Translations under genes and position numbers: made by a program
The notes under the pieces: generated by a model
Seen by the model: only the letters and a program-made list of their open reading frames with translations
What the model was told of the DNA's origin: nothing
Databases searched by the model: none
Shown here: positions 54,017 to 63,138 of the stretch, piece by piece
How the letters are laid out: every line of letters starts with the position of its first letter
Position numbering within the stretch: the stretch's first letter is position 1
Source: Oleispirillum sp963668495
GTDB taxonomy: Bacteria; Pseudomonadota; Alphaproteobacteria; Rhodospirillales; Rhodospirillaceae
Direction: 5' to 3'
DNA length: 64,000 nt
NCBI GenBank assembly: GCA_963668495.1
Contig: OY764545.1
Coordinates: 2,604,001-2,668,000, forward strand

Positions 54017-55474
54017 TTAGCCCAGAATTTTGTCTTTCAGGATTTTATTGAGGATGCCCGGATTGGCTTTGCCTTGGGAGGCTTTCATGCACTGCCCAAC
54101 GAACCAACCGAGGAGCTTTTCCTTACCGCCACGGATTTCTTCGACTTTATCCGGGTTGGCGGCAATGATTTCGTCAACGATGGCTTCGATTGCGCCAGTA
54201 TCTGTGACTTGTTTCAGGCCTTTTTCCTCAACGATCTTTTCCGGGGCATCGCCAGTTTCCAGCATGATTTCGAACACGTCCTTAGCAATCTTGCCAGAGA
54301 TCGTATCGTTAGAAATCAAACCGACCAACTCGCCCAGATGCTTGGCACTGACCGGGCTATCGCTGATTTCCCGACCAAGGCGTTTCAGCGCACCGAACAG
54401 ATCACCCATCACCCAGTTTGCCACCAGTTTCGGGTCGCGCTCGACAACGGCTTCCTCGAAATAGGTTGCGGTTTCTTTTTCCGCCACCAGCACCCCGGCG
54501 TCATAAGCATTGAGGCCGTATTCGGTCATGAAACGGTCTTTTTTGTCGTCCGGCAGTTCCGGCAGGCGAGATTTGAGGTCTTCGACGAACTCTTCACTCA
54601 GTTCCAGCGGCAACAAGTCCGGGTCCGGGAAATAGCGATAGTCGTGGGCTTCTTCCTTGGACCGCATGGAGCGCGTTTCGCCTTTGGAGCTGTCGAACAG
54701 GCGGGTTTCCTGAACGATTTCACCACCGCTTTCGTAAACTTCCACATGGCGCATGGCTTCGAATTCGATGGCCTGCTGCACGAACCGCATGGAGTTGACG
54801 TTTTTGATTTCACAGCGAGTACGCAACTCGTCGGAACCTTTCGGACGCACGGACACGTTAACGTCGGCCCGCATGGAGCCTTCTTCCATGTTGCCGTCAC
54901 AGGTGCCAAGGTACCGCAGAATGGTGCGCAGCTTTTTCAGGTAGGCTGCGGCATCTTCCGGGGAACGCATATCCGGTTTGGACACGATTTCCATCAGCGC
55001 AACCCCGGCCCGGTTCAGGTCGATGAACGACTTGGTCGGGTGTTGGTCGTGCTGGGATTTCCCGGCGTCGATTTCCAAGTGCAGGCGTTCAATGCCGACA
55101 ACGCGGGACGGTTTGTCCTTATAGTCCAGCACCACTTCACCTTCGCCGACGATCGGGTCTTTGAACTGGCTGATTTGGTAGCCGAGCGGCAAATCCGCAT
55201 AGAAATAGTTCTTACGGTCGAACACGGAACGCAGGTTGATTTTTGCCTTTAGCCCCAACCCGGTACGTACAGCCTGACGGATGCATTCCTCGTTAATCAC
55301 CGGGAGCATACCCGGCATGCCAGCATCCAGAAAATCCACATGGGTATTCGGTTCAGCACCGAATTGGGTCGCCCCGCCAGAGAACAGCTTGGCGTTTGAG
55401 GTCACTTGTGCGTGAACCTCAAGGCCGATGACGACTTCCCAAGTGCCGGTTTCACCCTGAATGTAATAGGACAT
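54017..55474 (-). CDS. gatB: Asp/Glu-tRNA amidotransferase subunit B
   Basis: A 485-residue subunit of GatCAB, the amidotransferase that converts Glu-tRNA(Gln) or Asp-tRNA(Asn) to the correct amide. Conserved pieces are WEVVIGLEVHAQV, PNTHVDFLDAGMPGMLPVIN (core LDAGMPGMLPVIN), DRKNYFYADLPLGYQISQ, GSMRADVNVSVRP and the C-terminal YqeY-like tail with GDAPEKIVEEKGL. It follows gatA after a 3-base gap. The operon order on the minus strand is gatC-gatA-gatB. Confidence 0.96.
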   Translation of the reverse strand: MSYYIQGETGTWEVVIGLEVHAQVTSNAKLFSGGATQFGAEPNTHVDFLDAGMPGMLPVINEECIRQAVRTGLGLKAKINLRSVFDRKNYFYADLPLGYQISQFKDPIVGEGEVVLDYKDKPSRVVGIERLHLEIDAGKSQHDQHPTKSFIDLNRAGVALMEIVSKPDMRSPEDAAAYLKKLRTILRYLGTCDGNMEEGSMRADVNVSVRPKGSDELRTRCEIKNVNSMRFVQQAIEFEAMRHVEVYESGGEIVQETRLFDSSKGETRSMRSKEEAHDYRYFPDPDLLPLELSEEFVEDLKSRLPELPDDKKDRFMTEYGLNAYDAGVLVAEKETATYFEEAVVERDPKLVANWVMGDLFGALKRLGREISDSPVSAKHLGELVGLISNDTISGKIAKDVFEIMLETGDAPEKIVEEKGLKQVTDTGAIEAIVDEIIAANPDKVEEIRGGKEKLLGWFVGQCMKASQGKANPGILNKILKDKILG

Positions 55475-55477
55475 GGT

Positions 55478-56971
55478 TTACTCTCCCCGCAGCATGGTCG
55501 GAACGACATCAAAGTTTGCCGCTGTTTCCAGAACCCCGGCGGCACGGAACACGGTTTCCTCATAGAACGGACGACCGATCAACTGCAAGCCAAGCGGCAG
55601 ACCGCGACCAGACAGACCTGTCGGCACGGAAATAGCCGGAAGCCCTGCCAAGGATGCGGTCACCACGAACACGTCGTTCAGGTACATGGCGAGCGGATCC
55701 AATTCCTCACCACCGGACACGGTGAATGCATCGCTCGGTGCGGTTGGGGTCAGGATCAGATCCACGGATTGGAACGCATTTTTGAAGTCATCAGAGATCA
55801 GCGTACGGACCTGCTGTGCTTTTTTGTAATACGCATCGTAATACCCGGCGGACAACACATAAGTGCCCATCAGGATACGGCGCTGCACTTCCTTACCAAA
55901 GCCTTGGGCGCGGGTTTTGGCGTACATTTCGTCAAGGCTTGCACCTTTTTCCAGCTCTGCACGGAAGCCATAGCGCGCACCGTCATAACGGGCAAGGTTG
56001 GACGATGCCTCTGCCGGAGCCACGATATAATACGTCGGCAGTGCCTTATCCGTGTATTGCAGGGACACATCGACGATTTCCGCGCCTGCGTCCTTCAGCC
56101 AAGTAATGCCTTGCTGCCACATGGCGTCGATTTCCGGGTCCAACCCTTCGATACGGTATTCTTTCGGGATACCGATTTTCAGGCCGCGGATGTCTCCGGT
56201 CAGGGCAGCTTCGAAGTTCGGAACCTCAACCTTGGCAGAGGTACTATCCTTCGCGTCATAGCCAGCCATTTCGCCCAGCATAATCGCAGCATCGCGCACG
56301 GTGCGGGTCATCGGCCCGGCTTGGTCCAGTGACGACGCAAACGCAATACAGCCCCAGCGAGAGCAACGACCATAGGTCGGCTTCATACCAACAATGCCGG
56401 TAAAGGCCGCAGGCTGACGGATTGAACCGCCCGTATCGGTGCCGGTGGCACCGGGGCACATCCGCGCTGCCACAGCCGCTGCAGAACCGCCGGAAGACCC
56501 ACCCGGAACCCGTGCGGACTGATCACCTTCGGCTGCCCACGGGCTTTTGACTTCGCCGAAGTAGCTGGTCAAATTGGCAGAACCCATAGCGAATTCGTCG
56601 AGGTTGGTTTTACCCAACAACACCGTACCCGCATTTTTCAAATTGCCACTGATCGTGGATTCATACGGCGGGATAAAGCCTTCAAGAATTTTGGAAGCCG
56701 CAGTGGTTTGCACGCCTTCGGTACAGAACAGGTCTTTCATACCAATCGGCACGCCGTCCATCGGACCAAAGGTCTTACCATCTGCGCGGCGTTTATCGCT
56801 GGCCTCGGCATCGGCAAGGGCGCGTTCCGGGGTGGACACGATAAATGCGTTCAGGTCCGCGTGGGCGTCCATGGCATCAATGCAAGCCTGTGTCAGCTCG
56901 ATCGAGGAAAACTCACCCTTGGCAAGTCCATCGCGAGCCTCGGCAATGGTCAATTCATTTAATTTGGTCAT
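55478..56971 (-). CDS. gatA: Asp/Glu-tRNA amidotransferase subunit A
   Basis: A 497-residue amidase-signature protein that releases ammonia from glutamine. The Ser-cisSer-Lys triad lies in GVPIGMKDLFC (Lys), PGGSSGGSAAAVAA (nucleophile and cis-Ser) and TDTGGSIRQPAAFTG. Full length. It is 5 bases after gatC and 3 bases before gatB, a compact operon whose presence implies no canonical glutaminyl- and/or asparaginyl-tRNA synthetase route for one of these tRNAs. Confidence 0.96.
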   Translation of the reverse strand: MTKLNELTIAEARDGLAKGEFSSIELTQACIDAMDAHADLNAFIVSTPERALADAEASDKRRADGKTFGPMDGVPIGMKDLFCTEGVQTTAASKILEGFIPPYESTISGNLKNAGTVLLGKTNLDEFAMGSANLTSYFGEVKSPWAAEGDQSARVPGGSSGGSAAAVAARMCPGATGTDTGGSIRQPAAFTGIVGMKPTYGRCSRWGCIAFASSLDQAGPMTRTVRDAAIMLGEMAGYDAKDSTSAKVEVPNFEAALTGDIRGLKIGIPKEYRIEGLDPEIDAMWQQGITWLKDAGAEIVDVSLQYTDKALPTYYIVAPAEASSNLARYDGARYGFRAELEKGASLDEMYAKTRAQGFGKEVQRRILMGTYVLSAGYYDAYYKKAQQVRTLISDDFKNAFQSVDLILTPTAPSDAFTVSGGEELDPLAMYLNDVFVVTASLAGLPAISVPTGLSGRGLPLGLQLIGRPFYEETVFRAAGVLETAANFDVVPTMLRGE

Positions 56972-56976
56972 ACGTC

Positions 56977-57264
56977 TTACTCCACCACTTTCGGCACCAG
57001 GAAATAGCCGTCTTCGCTATCCGGGGCATTTGCCAGAACTTTGTCCTGAATTTCGCCGCCAGTGATTTCGTCTTTGCGCCAGTGCAAGGACTGGTTCACA
57101 ACCGAAGCCATCGGCGCAACACCATCGGTGTTCACCTGCTCCAGCTTTTCAAACCAGTTCAAAATATCATTCATTTCTTTCGAAAGACCTTCGACTTCGT
57201 CTTCGGAAATCTCCAGTCGCGCCAGAACGCCAATTTTTCTGACTGTTTCCTTGTCCAGCGACAT
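56977..57264 (-). CDS. gatC: Asp/Glu-tRNA amidotransferase subunit C
   Basis: A 95-residue stabilising subunit that wraps GatA and GatB. It shows the family start MSLDKETVRKIGVLARLEIS, the FEKLEQVNTDGVAPM stretch and the VPKVVE C-terminal motif. First gene of the gatCAB operon, divergent from ruvX with 97 bases between them. Confidence 0.95.
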   Translation of the reverse strand: MSLDKETVRKIGVLARLEISEDEVEGLSKEMNDILNWFEKLEQVNTDGVAPMASVVNQSLHWRKDEITGGEIQDKVLANAPDSEDGYFLVPKVVE

Positions 57265-57361
57265 GAGGTATGTGTCTCCATTGGTGAAACTTTACCTCGC
57301 AGAATTAGCAAAGCTGAGGCAACTGCGCAACTCTGCGCCTGACAATAAGGACGTTTGCACG

Positions 57362-57835
57362 ATGATTTTCGACACTCTGGAGGATTTTGCCGCCAATTTG
57401 CCTGATTTTGGGGCAATTATCGGGGTGGATTTCGGATCCAAGACCATTGGCATTGCCACCTCCGACGTGATGCGCAGCATTGCTTCGCCCCTGACTCTGA
57501 TCAATCGCAAGTCCAAGGCTCATGATCTTGCCGCTTTTCAGGATGCCCTCGCCAGTCGCGAAGCCGTCGGCATCATTTACGGCATGCCATTGCAAATGGA
57601 CGGCACCGAAGGCGAACGTGCCATGGTCACCCGCATGTTTGCCGAACGCATGGCAGAGGCCATCGACCTGCCCATGACCTATTGGGATGAACGCCTGTCC
57701 ACCACCGCCGTTGAACGCATTCTGATTGGCGAGGCCGACCTTAGCCGTGCTAAGCGTAAGAAAGTGGTTGATAAATCTGCTGCCGCCTTCATCCTACAAG
57801 GAGCCCTTGACCGCATGGGAATGATGGGGCGCTAA
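57362..57835 (+). CDS. ruvX: RuvX/YqgF-family RNase H-like nuclease
   Basis: A 157-residue protein of the RNase H-fold family once called Holliday junction resolvase, now linked to 16S rRNA 5'-end processing. The acidic motifs are GVDFGSKTIGIA (first Asp), YWDERLSTTAVERIL (Glu/Asp) and VDKSAAAFILQGALD (last Asp). The frame is open far upstream, but the ATG at 57362 gives the standard length. It is followed after 27 bases by the SpmAB-like gene and is probably co-transcribed with it. Confidence 0.93.
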   Translation: MIFDTLEDFAANLPDFGAIIGVDFGSKTIGIATSDVMRSIASPLTLINRKSKAHDLAAFQDALASREAVGIIYGMPLQMDGTEGERAMVTRMFAERMAEAIDLPMTYWDERLSTTAVERILIGEADLSRAKRKKVVDKSAAAFILQGALDRMGMMGR

Positions 57836-57862
57836 CCAAACCCCGAAAGGCGGAGCCCACAA

Positions 57863-59167
57863 ATGAACGGTATCTTTTTCGCGATTGTCCTAATTTCCAC
57901 CATCGTCGCCGGATACCGCCAAATCATCAGCCCGCCCAATATGGCTGCCGGAACCTCCCCCATGGAAGTACTCGGCATCGCCATGGTGGACAGTGCCGCC
58001 AGCGCCGTTACCCTGTCCCTCAGCCTGATCGGGGTTATGGCCCTGTTCCTTGGCCTGATGAAAGTCGCCGAAGAAGGCGGATTGTTGCGCATCATTGCAA
58101 AGACTCTGCGCCCGCTCATGGTGCGCCTGTTTCCTGACGTCCCCGCCGATCACCCCGCCATGGGCGCCATGATTATGAATATGTCTGCCAATGCCCTTGG
58201 CCTTGGCAATGCGGCAACACCGTTCGGCATTCGTGCCATGCAGGAACTGGATAAGCTCAATCCGCTGAAAGGCACATCCACCAATGCCATGGTGCTGTTC
58301 CTTGCCATCAACACATCCAGCGTCACCTTGCTCCCCACCGGGGTCATCGCCCTGCGCGCTGCCGCCGGAAGCCAAGATGCTGCGGGTATTGTCCCCACCA
58401 CTTTGGTTGCCACAGTCTGCTCAACAGCCGTCGCGATCATTGCCGCCAAGCTGTACAGCAAATTCTTTGTCGGTGGGCAAAGTGTTGTACCGACAGAGGC
58501 CGCCCCCGAGGAAACCACCGAAGGCCCGCACGCCAACCTGACCGAAACGCCTCGGGTTGAAACCGGTGCCTATCCTCTGTGGGTGTCCGTCCTTGCGCTT
58601 TGCGGTATTGCGGCCCTTGCGCCGATTATGGTGCTGTGGGGGCGAGAGGTCTCACCGTGGATTGTCCCCGGCCTGATGCTTGGCTTCCTCGGCTATGGCG
58701 TCGCGAAAAAAGTACTGATCTATGAAGTCATGGTTGACGGTGCGAAAGAAGGCTTCCAAGTCGCGGTTCGTATCATTCCGTTCCTTGTCGCCATTCTAAC
58801 CGCCGTTGGTATGTTCCGCGCCAGCGGAGCCATGGATTTACTCCTGACCCCTATTGGCAACATCACCGCCGCCTTTGGCCTACCTGCCGAAGCCCTGCCC
58901 ATGGCCCTGCTCCGCCCGCTTAGTGGGTCCGGTGCGTACGGCATTATGGCCAGCATCATCAATGACCCGAGCCTTGGCCCAGACAGCTATGTGGGATACC
59001 TTGTCACCACTCTGCAAGGCTCTACGGAAACCACGTTTTACGTCATTGCTGTATATTTCGGGGCCGTGCAAGTCAAACGCCTGCGTCATGCGCTCTGGGC
59101 TGCGCTCACCGCCGATGCAGCAGGCATCGCCGCCGCTGTTGCAATCTGCTCAGCGTTGTACGGGTAA
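57863..59167 (+). CDS. Fused SpmA-SpmB-like nucleoside-recognition membrane protein
   Basis: A 434-residue membrane protein combining the two spore-maturation subunits as one chain: the SpmA half (about 1-210, with MIMNMSANALGLGNAATPFG) and the SpmB half (about 235-434, with LLRPLSGSGAYGIMASII and TTLQGSTETTFYVIAVYFG). The middle (about 205-230) is a Glu/Thr-rich linker. Despite the name, fused forms are common in non-sporulating proteobacteria, where the substrate is unknown. GGAG precedes the ATG. Confidence 0.92.
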   Translation: MNGIFFAIVLISTIVAGYRQIISPPNMAAGTSPMEVLGIAMVDSAASAVTLSLSLIGVMALFLGLMKVAEEGGLLRIIAKTLRPLMVRLFPDVPADHPAMGAMIMNMSANALGLGNAATPFGIRAMQELDKLNPLKGTSTNAMVLFLAINTSSVTLLPTGVIALRAAAGSQDAAGIVPTTLVATVCSTAVAIIAAKLYSKFFVGGQSVVPTEAAPEETTEGPHANLTETPRVETGAYPLWVSVLALCGIAALAPIMVLWGREVSPWIVPGLMLGFLGYGVAKKVLIYEVMVDGAKEGFQVAVRIIPFLVAILTAVGMFRASGAMDLLLTPIGNITAAFGLPAEALPMALLRPLSGSGAYGIMASIINDPSLGPDSYVGYLVTTLQGSTETTFYVIAVYFGAVQVKRLRHALWAALTADAAGIAAAVAICSALYG

Positions 59168-59401
59168 TCAAGGAGGGCTAAAGGTTTCGGTCTGATTTTG
59201 CCTTCATTCCCTTCCTCCCAAACTTAAATCAGCGCGACTTATAGGGTCTCAATGGTGACAGAATACCATCTTTGCGTTTGGCAAGTCTCCAGTTATACGA
59301 AGTCGTGTCACGTATAGCATCGTGATAGGTGTCGTGGGTGCGGCCTTGCGGTTGCGCTGTGGACATGGCAAAGTTGTGCCACTTTGCGTTGTGAGGTTGC
59401 C

Positions 59402-59992
59402 ATGAAATTCCTGATCGCTGTTTTCGCCATCTGCCTATCTGTCGCCACGACGTCCGTTCATGCCCAAACCGTTGCGGATGGCTGGAAGGCTTATGACGCA
59501 GGAAATTATGAGAAGGCTAAATCTATCTTTTTGCCATTAGCAGAAGCTGGAAACGTAAAGGCGCTGAATGCTGTTGGCATTATGTATGACGAGGGCAATG
59601 CCTACCCATTGGATACAGAACAGGCTTGTAATTGGTACGAAAAATCAGCAAAAGCAGGATATGCACCTGCACAACGTAATTTTGGAATATGCTTTCATGA
59701 GGGTGTGGGCAGGTCTTTAAATATAACGATGGCTATTCATTGGAATGAACTTGCTGCAAAGCAAAATTACATATACTCACAGATCACTCTCGTGAAGTTG
59801 CTCGCGGAACGCGATCCTGACAGAGCAATGTACTGGGGGCAAAAGGCAGTAAATCAGGGAAGCGCGGCCGCCCGAGTTGCAATGTGGTCGTTTGACCTCA
59901 AAAACACCGGGCGACCAGCTTCATATTTTGATATTGGCTGCGTTTTGTTGATGAGCCATTTACTTGGCAAGCCTCTCAACTATTGTGATTAA
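59402..59992 (+). CDS. Exported Sel1-repeat protein
   Basis: A 196-residue protein with a signal peptide (KFLIAVFAICLSVATTSV, cleavage near VHAQ) and about four Sel1-like repeats (GNVKALNAVGIMYDEG, GYAPAQRNFGICFHEG, then looser ones). A C-terminal pair of Cys lies near SYFDIGCVLLM and LNYCD. The ATG at 59402 has GAGG six bases upstream. It converges with the Gln-rich protein gene with a 1-base gap between stops, so the two are physically tied. Sel1 proteins can act as immunity factors for secreted effectors; that is a guess here. Confidence 0.8.
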   Translation: MKFLIAVFAICLSVATTSVHAQTVADGWKAYDAGNYEKAKSIFLPLAEAGNVKALNAVGIMYDEGNAYPLDTEQACNWYEKSAKAGYAPAQRNFGICFHEGVGRSLNITMAIHWNELAAKQNYIYSQITLVKLLAERDPDRAMYWGQKAVNQGSAAARVAMWSFDLKNTGRPASYFDIGCVLLMSHLLGKPLNYCD

Positions 59993-59993
59993 C

Positions 59994-61604
59994 CTACCTA
60001 TTTCTGTTAATAATCCGTCCAGCTCCTGCTTTTACTCCTTTATTGACCTGACGTCCTGTTTCGGTTTCTGCCGCAATCCTGCCAGCCTTAAGAGCCAGTT
60101 TAGCACCGGGCTTGTTAGTATATTTTCTTACCGTCTTTGATGACGTTTTGACCGCTGCCTGAACTGTCGCGTTTTTGCCTAATGCTGTTTTTCCAGCAGC
60201 TTTGATTCCTCCTGTAATCGCACCCTTCGCTACCAATTTTGCAGCACCGCCACCAAGGGCACCGACAGCAGCTCCAGCAAACGCAGCGTTTCTTTGGTCT
60301 GCGGCAGAACCTCCGTGCTTGGCAACCTCGTAAGCAATATCGCCTGCAGCCGTTAAGGCTCCCACAGGTTTAATTACTGTGCCAACAGCATCCGTGGCAA
60401 AATTGACTACCCCCTTTGTGTTTTGGAATGTTTTTGTCCTCTGGTAACGTTCCGGAACATCAGCACGATCATTGGCAAATCTTCGATTGAGTTCTTGTAC
60501 ATCAATCTGCCGCCCCAGCATGGCGTCAATGCCAGCCCCTGCTTTGTGCCAAGTATCTGAAACGGATGAGCTAGCCGCATCAGTCATGTAGTAGTTTGCC
60601 CCACGTTCATAAGCAGCGTCTTGCGCTTCTGTCTCTGATAGTCCTGCCTGCTTAGCCTCTTCGTATTCCTCAAACATTGCCACAGATTGCGGCTTCATCA
60701 TGCGTAAGAATTTAGGGTCATTCATATTTGCTCGGATGTAATCAGCGGTATCCTTAAAATCATCCGGTTTTCCACTGTCGAACCCACCTTGAATCGCATC
60801 TCTGCGTTTATTCCATGCCTCGTAATCCGCTTTGATCTTAGGCGTGGCTTTGGTCTGAGCTATGTAAGCTTCAGGAGCTTGCTCTACAGTTTGCTCCACA
60901 TCAAAACCTGCCATGTCATCGGCATCTTCCAAAACATCTTCCAGACCGTTCGCTTGCCGTTGTGCTATTGCATGGTTTTCTTGCGCTTGTTTCAGCGCGG
61001 CTTCCTCGCGGGTCATGCTGCCAGCAACAATGTCGTCCATGGTTTCCACTCCCATGGCATGCAGATCCACACCGTGCAGGTCTTCAGCATTGCTTTGTGC
61101 ATCTTGCCCAATTGCGGCCTGCGCCCGTGCCGCTGCCGCATTTTGCCCTGCATTACTTTGTTGCGGCGGCATCATGGGCTGGCCCTGCTGAAGGCGATGA
61201 ACCTGTGCTTTACCCTTGTTCATCAATCCTGCCACGCCATTCGGGTCAAAGGCCCGCACTTGCCCCGGTTGGATGGATGGCTGCGGTCGTTTCATTTTCC
61301 CGAATTCGTCATACTGTGCTTCCCCCGGATAGGCCCGTTGGTACTCACGAGTTACGTGATTGAATAACCGCCTATCATTTTGATCCGCATAGAGGGGATT
61401 TCGCTGCATGGATTTCAGGCGTTCATCCACCGTTTTCCCAGTGGGGATTATGGGGGCAACCGCCTTGCCCGGCAGAGGCAAAGCGGATTGCGATTTCTGT
61501 TGCTGCTGCTGTTGGTTTTGGCGGTGCTTTTGCTGATTATCCGGCGTGCTGTCGTTGCCCCGTGAACCAAAGCTCAGCAGGGAATTGCCTGTAAAGACGC
61601 TCAT
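59994..61604 (-). CDS. Gln-rich, glycine-zipper protein of unknown function (effector-like)
   Basis: A 536-residue soluble protein that I do not recognise. The N-terminal 60 residues are Asn/Gln rich with a polyglutamine run. Residues of about 130-200 are Ala/Gln/Pro rich, 200-370 are acidic helices, and 390-500 contain glycine-zipper hydrophobic stretches (NAAFAGAAVGALGGGAAKLV) and a Lys-rich C-terminus. There is no signal peptide. The mix of disordered N-terminus and glycine zipper is seen in secreted or virion-delivered proteins. The ATG at 61604 has AGGA at a good distance; the frame continues upstream to 61676. A hydrolase gene lies 154 bases upstream on the same strand. Confidence 0.65.
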   Translation of the reverse strand: MSVFTGNSLLSFGSRGNDSTPDNQQKHRQNQQQQQQKSQSALPLPGKAVAPIIPTGKTVDERLKSMQRNPLYADQNDRRLFNHVTREYQRAYPGEAQYDEFGKMKRPQPSIQPGQVRAFDPNGVAGLMNKGKAQVHRLQQGQPMMPPQQSNAGQNAAAARAQAAIGQDAQSNAEDLHGVDLHAMGVETMDDIVAGSMTREEAALKQAQENHAIAQRQANGLEDVLEDADDMAGFDVEQTVEQAPEAYIAQTKATPKIKADYEAWNKRRDAIQGGFDSGKPDDFKDTADYIRANMNDPKFLRMMKPQSVAMFEEYEEAKQAGLSETEAQDAAYERGANYYMTDAASSSVSDTWHKAGAGIDAMLGRQIDVQELNRRFANDRADVPERYQRTKTFQNTKGVVNFATDAVGTVIKPVGALTAAGDIAYEVAKHGGSAADQRNAAFAGAAVGALGGGAAKLVAKGAITGGIKAAGKTALGKNATVQAAVKTSSKTVRKYTNKPGAKLALKAGRIAAETETGRQVNKGVKAGAGRIINRNR

Positions 61605-61758
61605 TGCTGTGTGTCCTTTTGATTGCGTGTTTTTCAAATCTCCTCTTTGTGCGCACTGAGGAACTGTAAAGGACACTATACTATATTACGCATACCGTCA
61701 ATAAATACATTTAACGTAATTCAACGCCCCGCCACACAGACCAAACACATATTTGATT

Positions 61759-62412
61759 TTAGAAGTGACCGTGCCGAAGAAAATGAAGGACATGAGATTG
61801 CACGTCCGGGTGATTCATCAATTCGTTATGGCTGGCGTGAACGGTGGTGTGGTCAGTGACCCCATCATGGCGGGTCCGTTTGAGGGCGACACGCCCGTCA
61901 TTTTTACCGGGGAGCAATGCCCCACCAAAGACATGGGGCCATGCCTTGGTCCCGGCGATAACCCCAACTTCATAAGGCATGGGATCATCAATAACAGCAC
62001 AGGCACGGGTACAAAGCTCCTGTCCCGCCGGACCAAACAGAGCCTTATAAATCGGGATACGCCGGAATAAAGTCGCAAGTTCGCTGCCGCTGATGGGTGT
62101 CCCGAGCATAACCACGCGTCCGATTTTTTGCGATGGGATTTCAGCTCGATAACGGTATAGATACCGCCGAATGAGCAATCCGCCCATGGAATGGGTCACA
62201 AAGTGGACTCTGTCCGCGGCTTGCCAAAAGGCATCGGTCAAAAAGCCCTGCCGCAAATACTCGGCCAGTTGATCTATGGTTTTTTCGGTCGAAGGATAGC
62301 CAATATTGCACACGGCATACCCGGCTTCAGCAATGGCATTCGCCAGCCCCGCCATACTGCGTTCGGTTTTGATAATGCCATGCAGGGTAACAACTGTTTC
62401 TGTATCAAACAC
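61759..62412 (-). CDS. Alpha/beta hydrolase (lipase/PGAP1-like)
   Basis: A 217-residue hydrolase. The nucleophile elbow is THSMG (Ser75), after the oxyanion LHGI (11-13 region). Asp172 in GKNDGRV and His195 in ASHNE complete a plausible triad. No signal peptide. The start is a GTG at 62412 with a poor ribosome site. It lies upstream of the Gln-rich protein gene, same strand. Esterase, lipase or acyltransferase roles are all possible. Confidence 0.8.
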   Translation of the reverse strand: MFDTETVVTLHGIIKTERSMAGLANAIAEAGYAVCNIGYPSTEKTIDQLAEYLRQGFLTDAFWQAADRVHFVTHSMGGLLIRRYLYRYRAEIPSQKIGRVVMLGTPISGSELATLFRRIPIYKALFGPAGQELCTRACAVIDDPMPYEVGVIAGTKAWPHVFGGALLPGKNDGRVALKRTRHDGVTDHTTVHASHNELMNHPDVQSHVLHFLRHGHF

Positions 62413-62764
62413 TTCTACAAACTCTTTACGTTGACGACTTACCCGGACATTTCATTTTAAGCCAACTATGACCACATCAACAACCGGGTCAAGGTCGCCA
62501 CGATTGCTGAGAATGGAGACACACGCTCATCATCCTCCATCGGCTTGGCAACGTACGCATGAGGATTGGTAGGTATATATTTGCCTAAGTTTCCTTTTAT
62601 AGACAAAACCTAATGGCGAAAAACAGGCGCACACCACAATAAAAGCTCTAAATTTCAAAGATGTTGCCTATATCTACACTGGCATCAAAACCCACGGCTC
62701 CTTAATTCATGCTTGACCACATGGCTCTTGCACTCACCGACTTTAAATAGAGGAAGAAGGGACA
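62413..62764. other. Non-coding gap
   Basis: A 352-base gap between divergent genes. I see no tRNA, no hairpin with a T run and no convincing small gene. It presumably contains the promoters of the hydrolase and of the 115-residue protein. Confidence 0.5.
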
Positions 62765-63112
62765 ATGAAAGAAGCAATATGGATACACGCACCCAAACCC
62801 ATGGTTGAGGGCGACATAAATTTAGCCCGCCAACCGATACCGTCTGAAGCTGGAACGTTTCAATTAAAAGGATGGGATGGGACGGTTCACGCCAATGGCA
62901 GTTTTGTCCTAAGCGCGATCGGAGACGAAATCGCCCAAAGGCTATTTCGCAGCATTACCTTTATGCTGCCAGAGCTAGCCGACCCCATCAAAAACGGGGA
63001 AATGATTCTGCATGTTGGGGAAAAAGCCTATCGTCAGGGGGCTTGCAATACCATCGCCTACCTCACCGAAACCATGCTGGCCCGGTTCGGCTTAACCAAC
63101 CGTTACGACTGA
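62765..63112 (+). CDS. Small protein of unknown function
   Basis: A 115-residue soluble protein with a good purine-rich ribosome site (GAGGAAGAAGGG) before the ATG. I do not recognise a family. It has an Ile/Trp-containing N-terminus and two short helical stretches (SFVLSAIGDEIAQRLFRSIT, then CNTIAYLTETMLARFGL). One Cys (CNTIA). It converges with the aminotransferase gene (26-base gap). Confidence 0.55.
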   Translation: MKEAIWIHAPKPMVEGDINLARQPIPSEAGTFQLKGWDGTVHANGSFVLSAIGDEIAQRLFRSITFMLPELADPIKNGEMILHVGEKAYRQGACNTIAYLTETMLARFGLTNRYD

Positions 63113-63138
63113 CCACACTCACACAAGCCTATGCCGTA

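Noticed and set aside
54074..55252. A 392-codon open frame opposite gatB
   Set aside because: gatB on the other strand has full-length conserved motifs; the opposite frame is a shadow caused by codon bias.
61500..61540. CAG/CTG-like triplet repeat
   Set aside because: It is the coding sequence of the polyglutamine run in the Gln-rich protein, with mixed CAA and CAG codons, not an independent repeat array.
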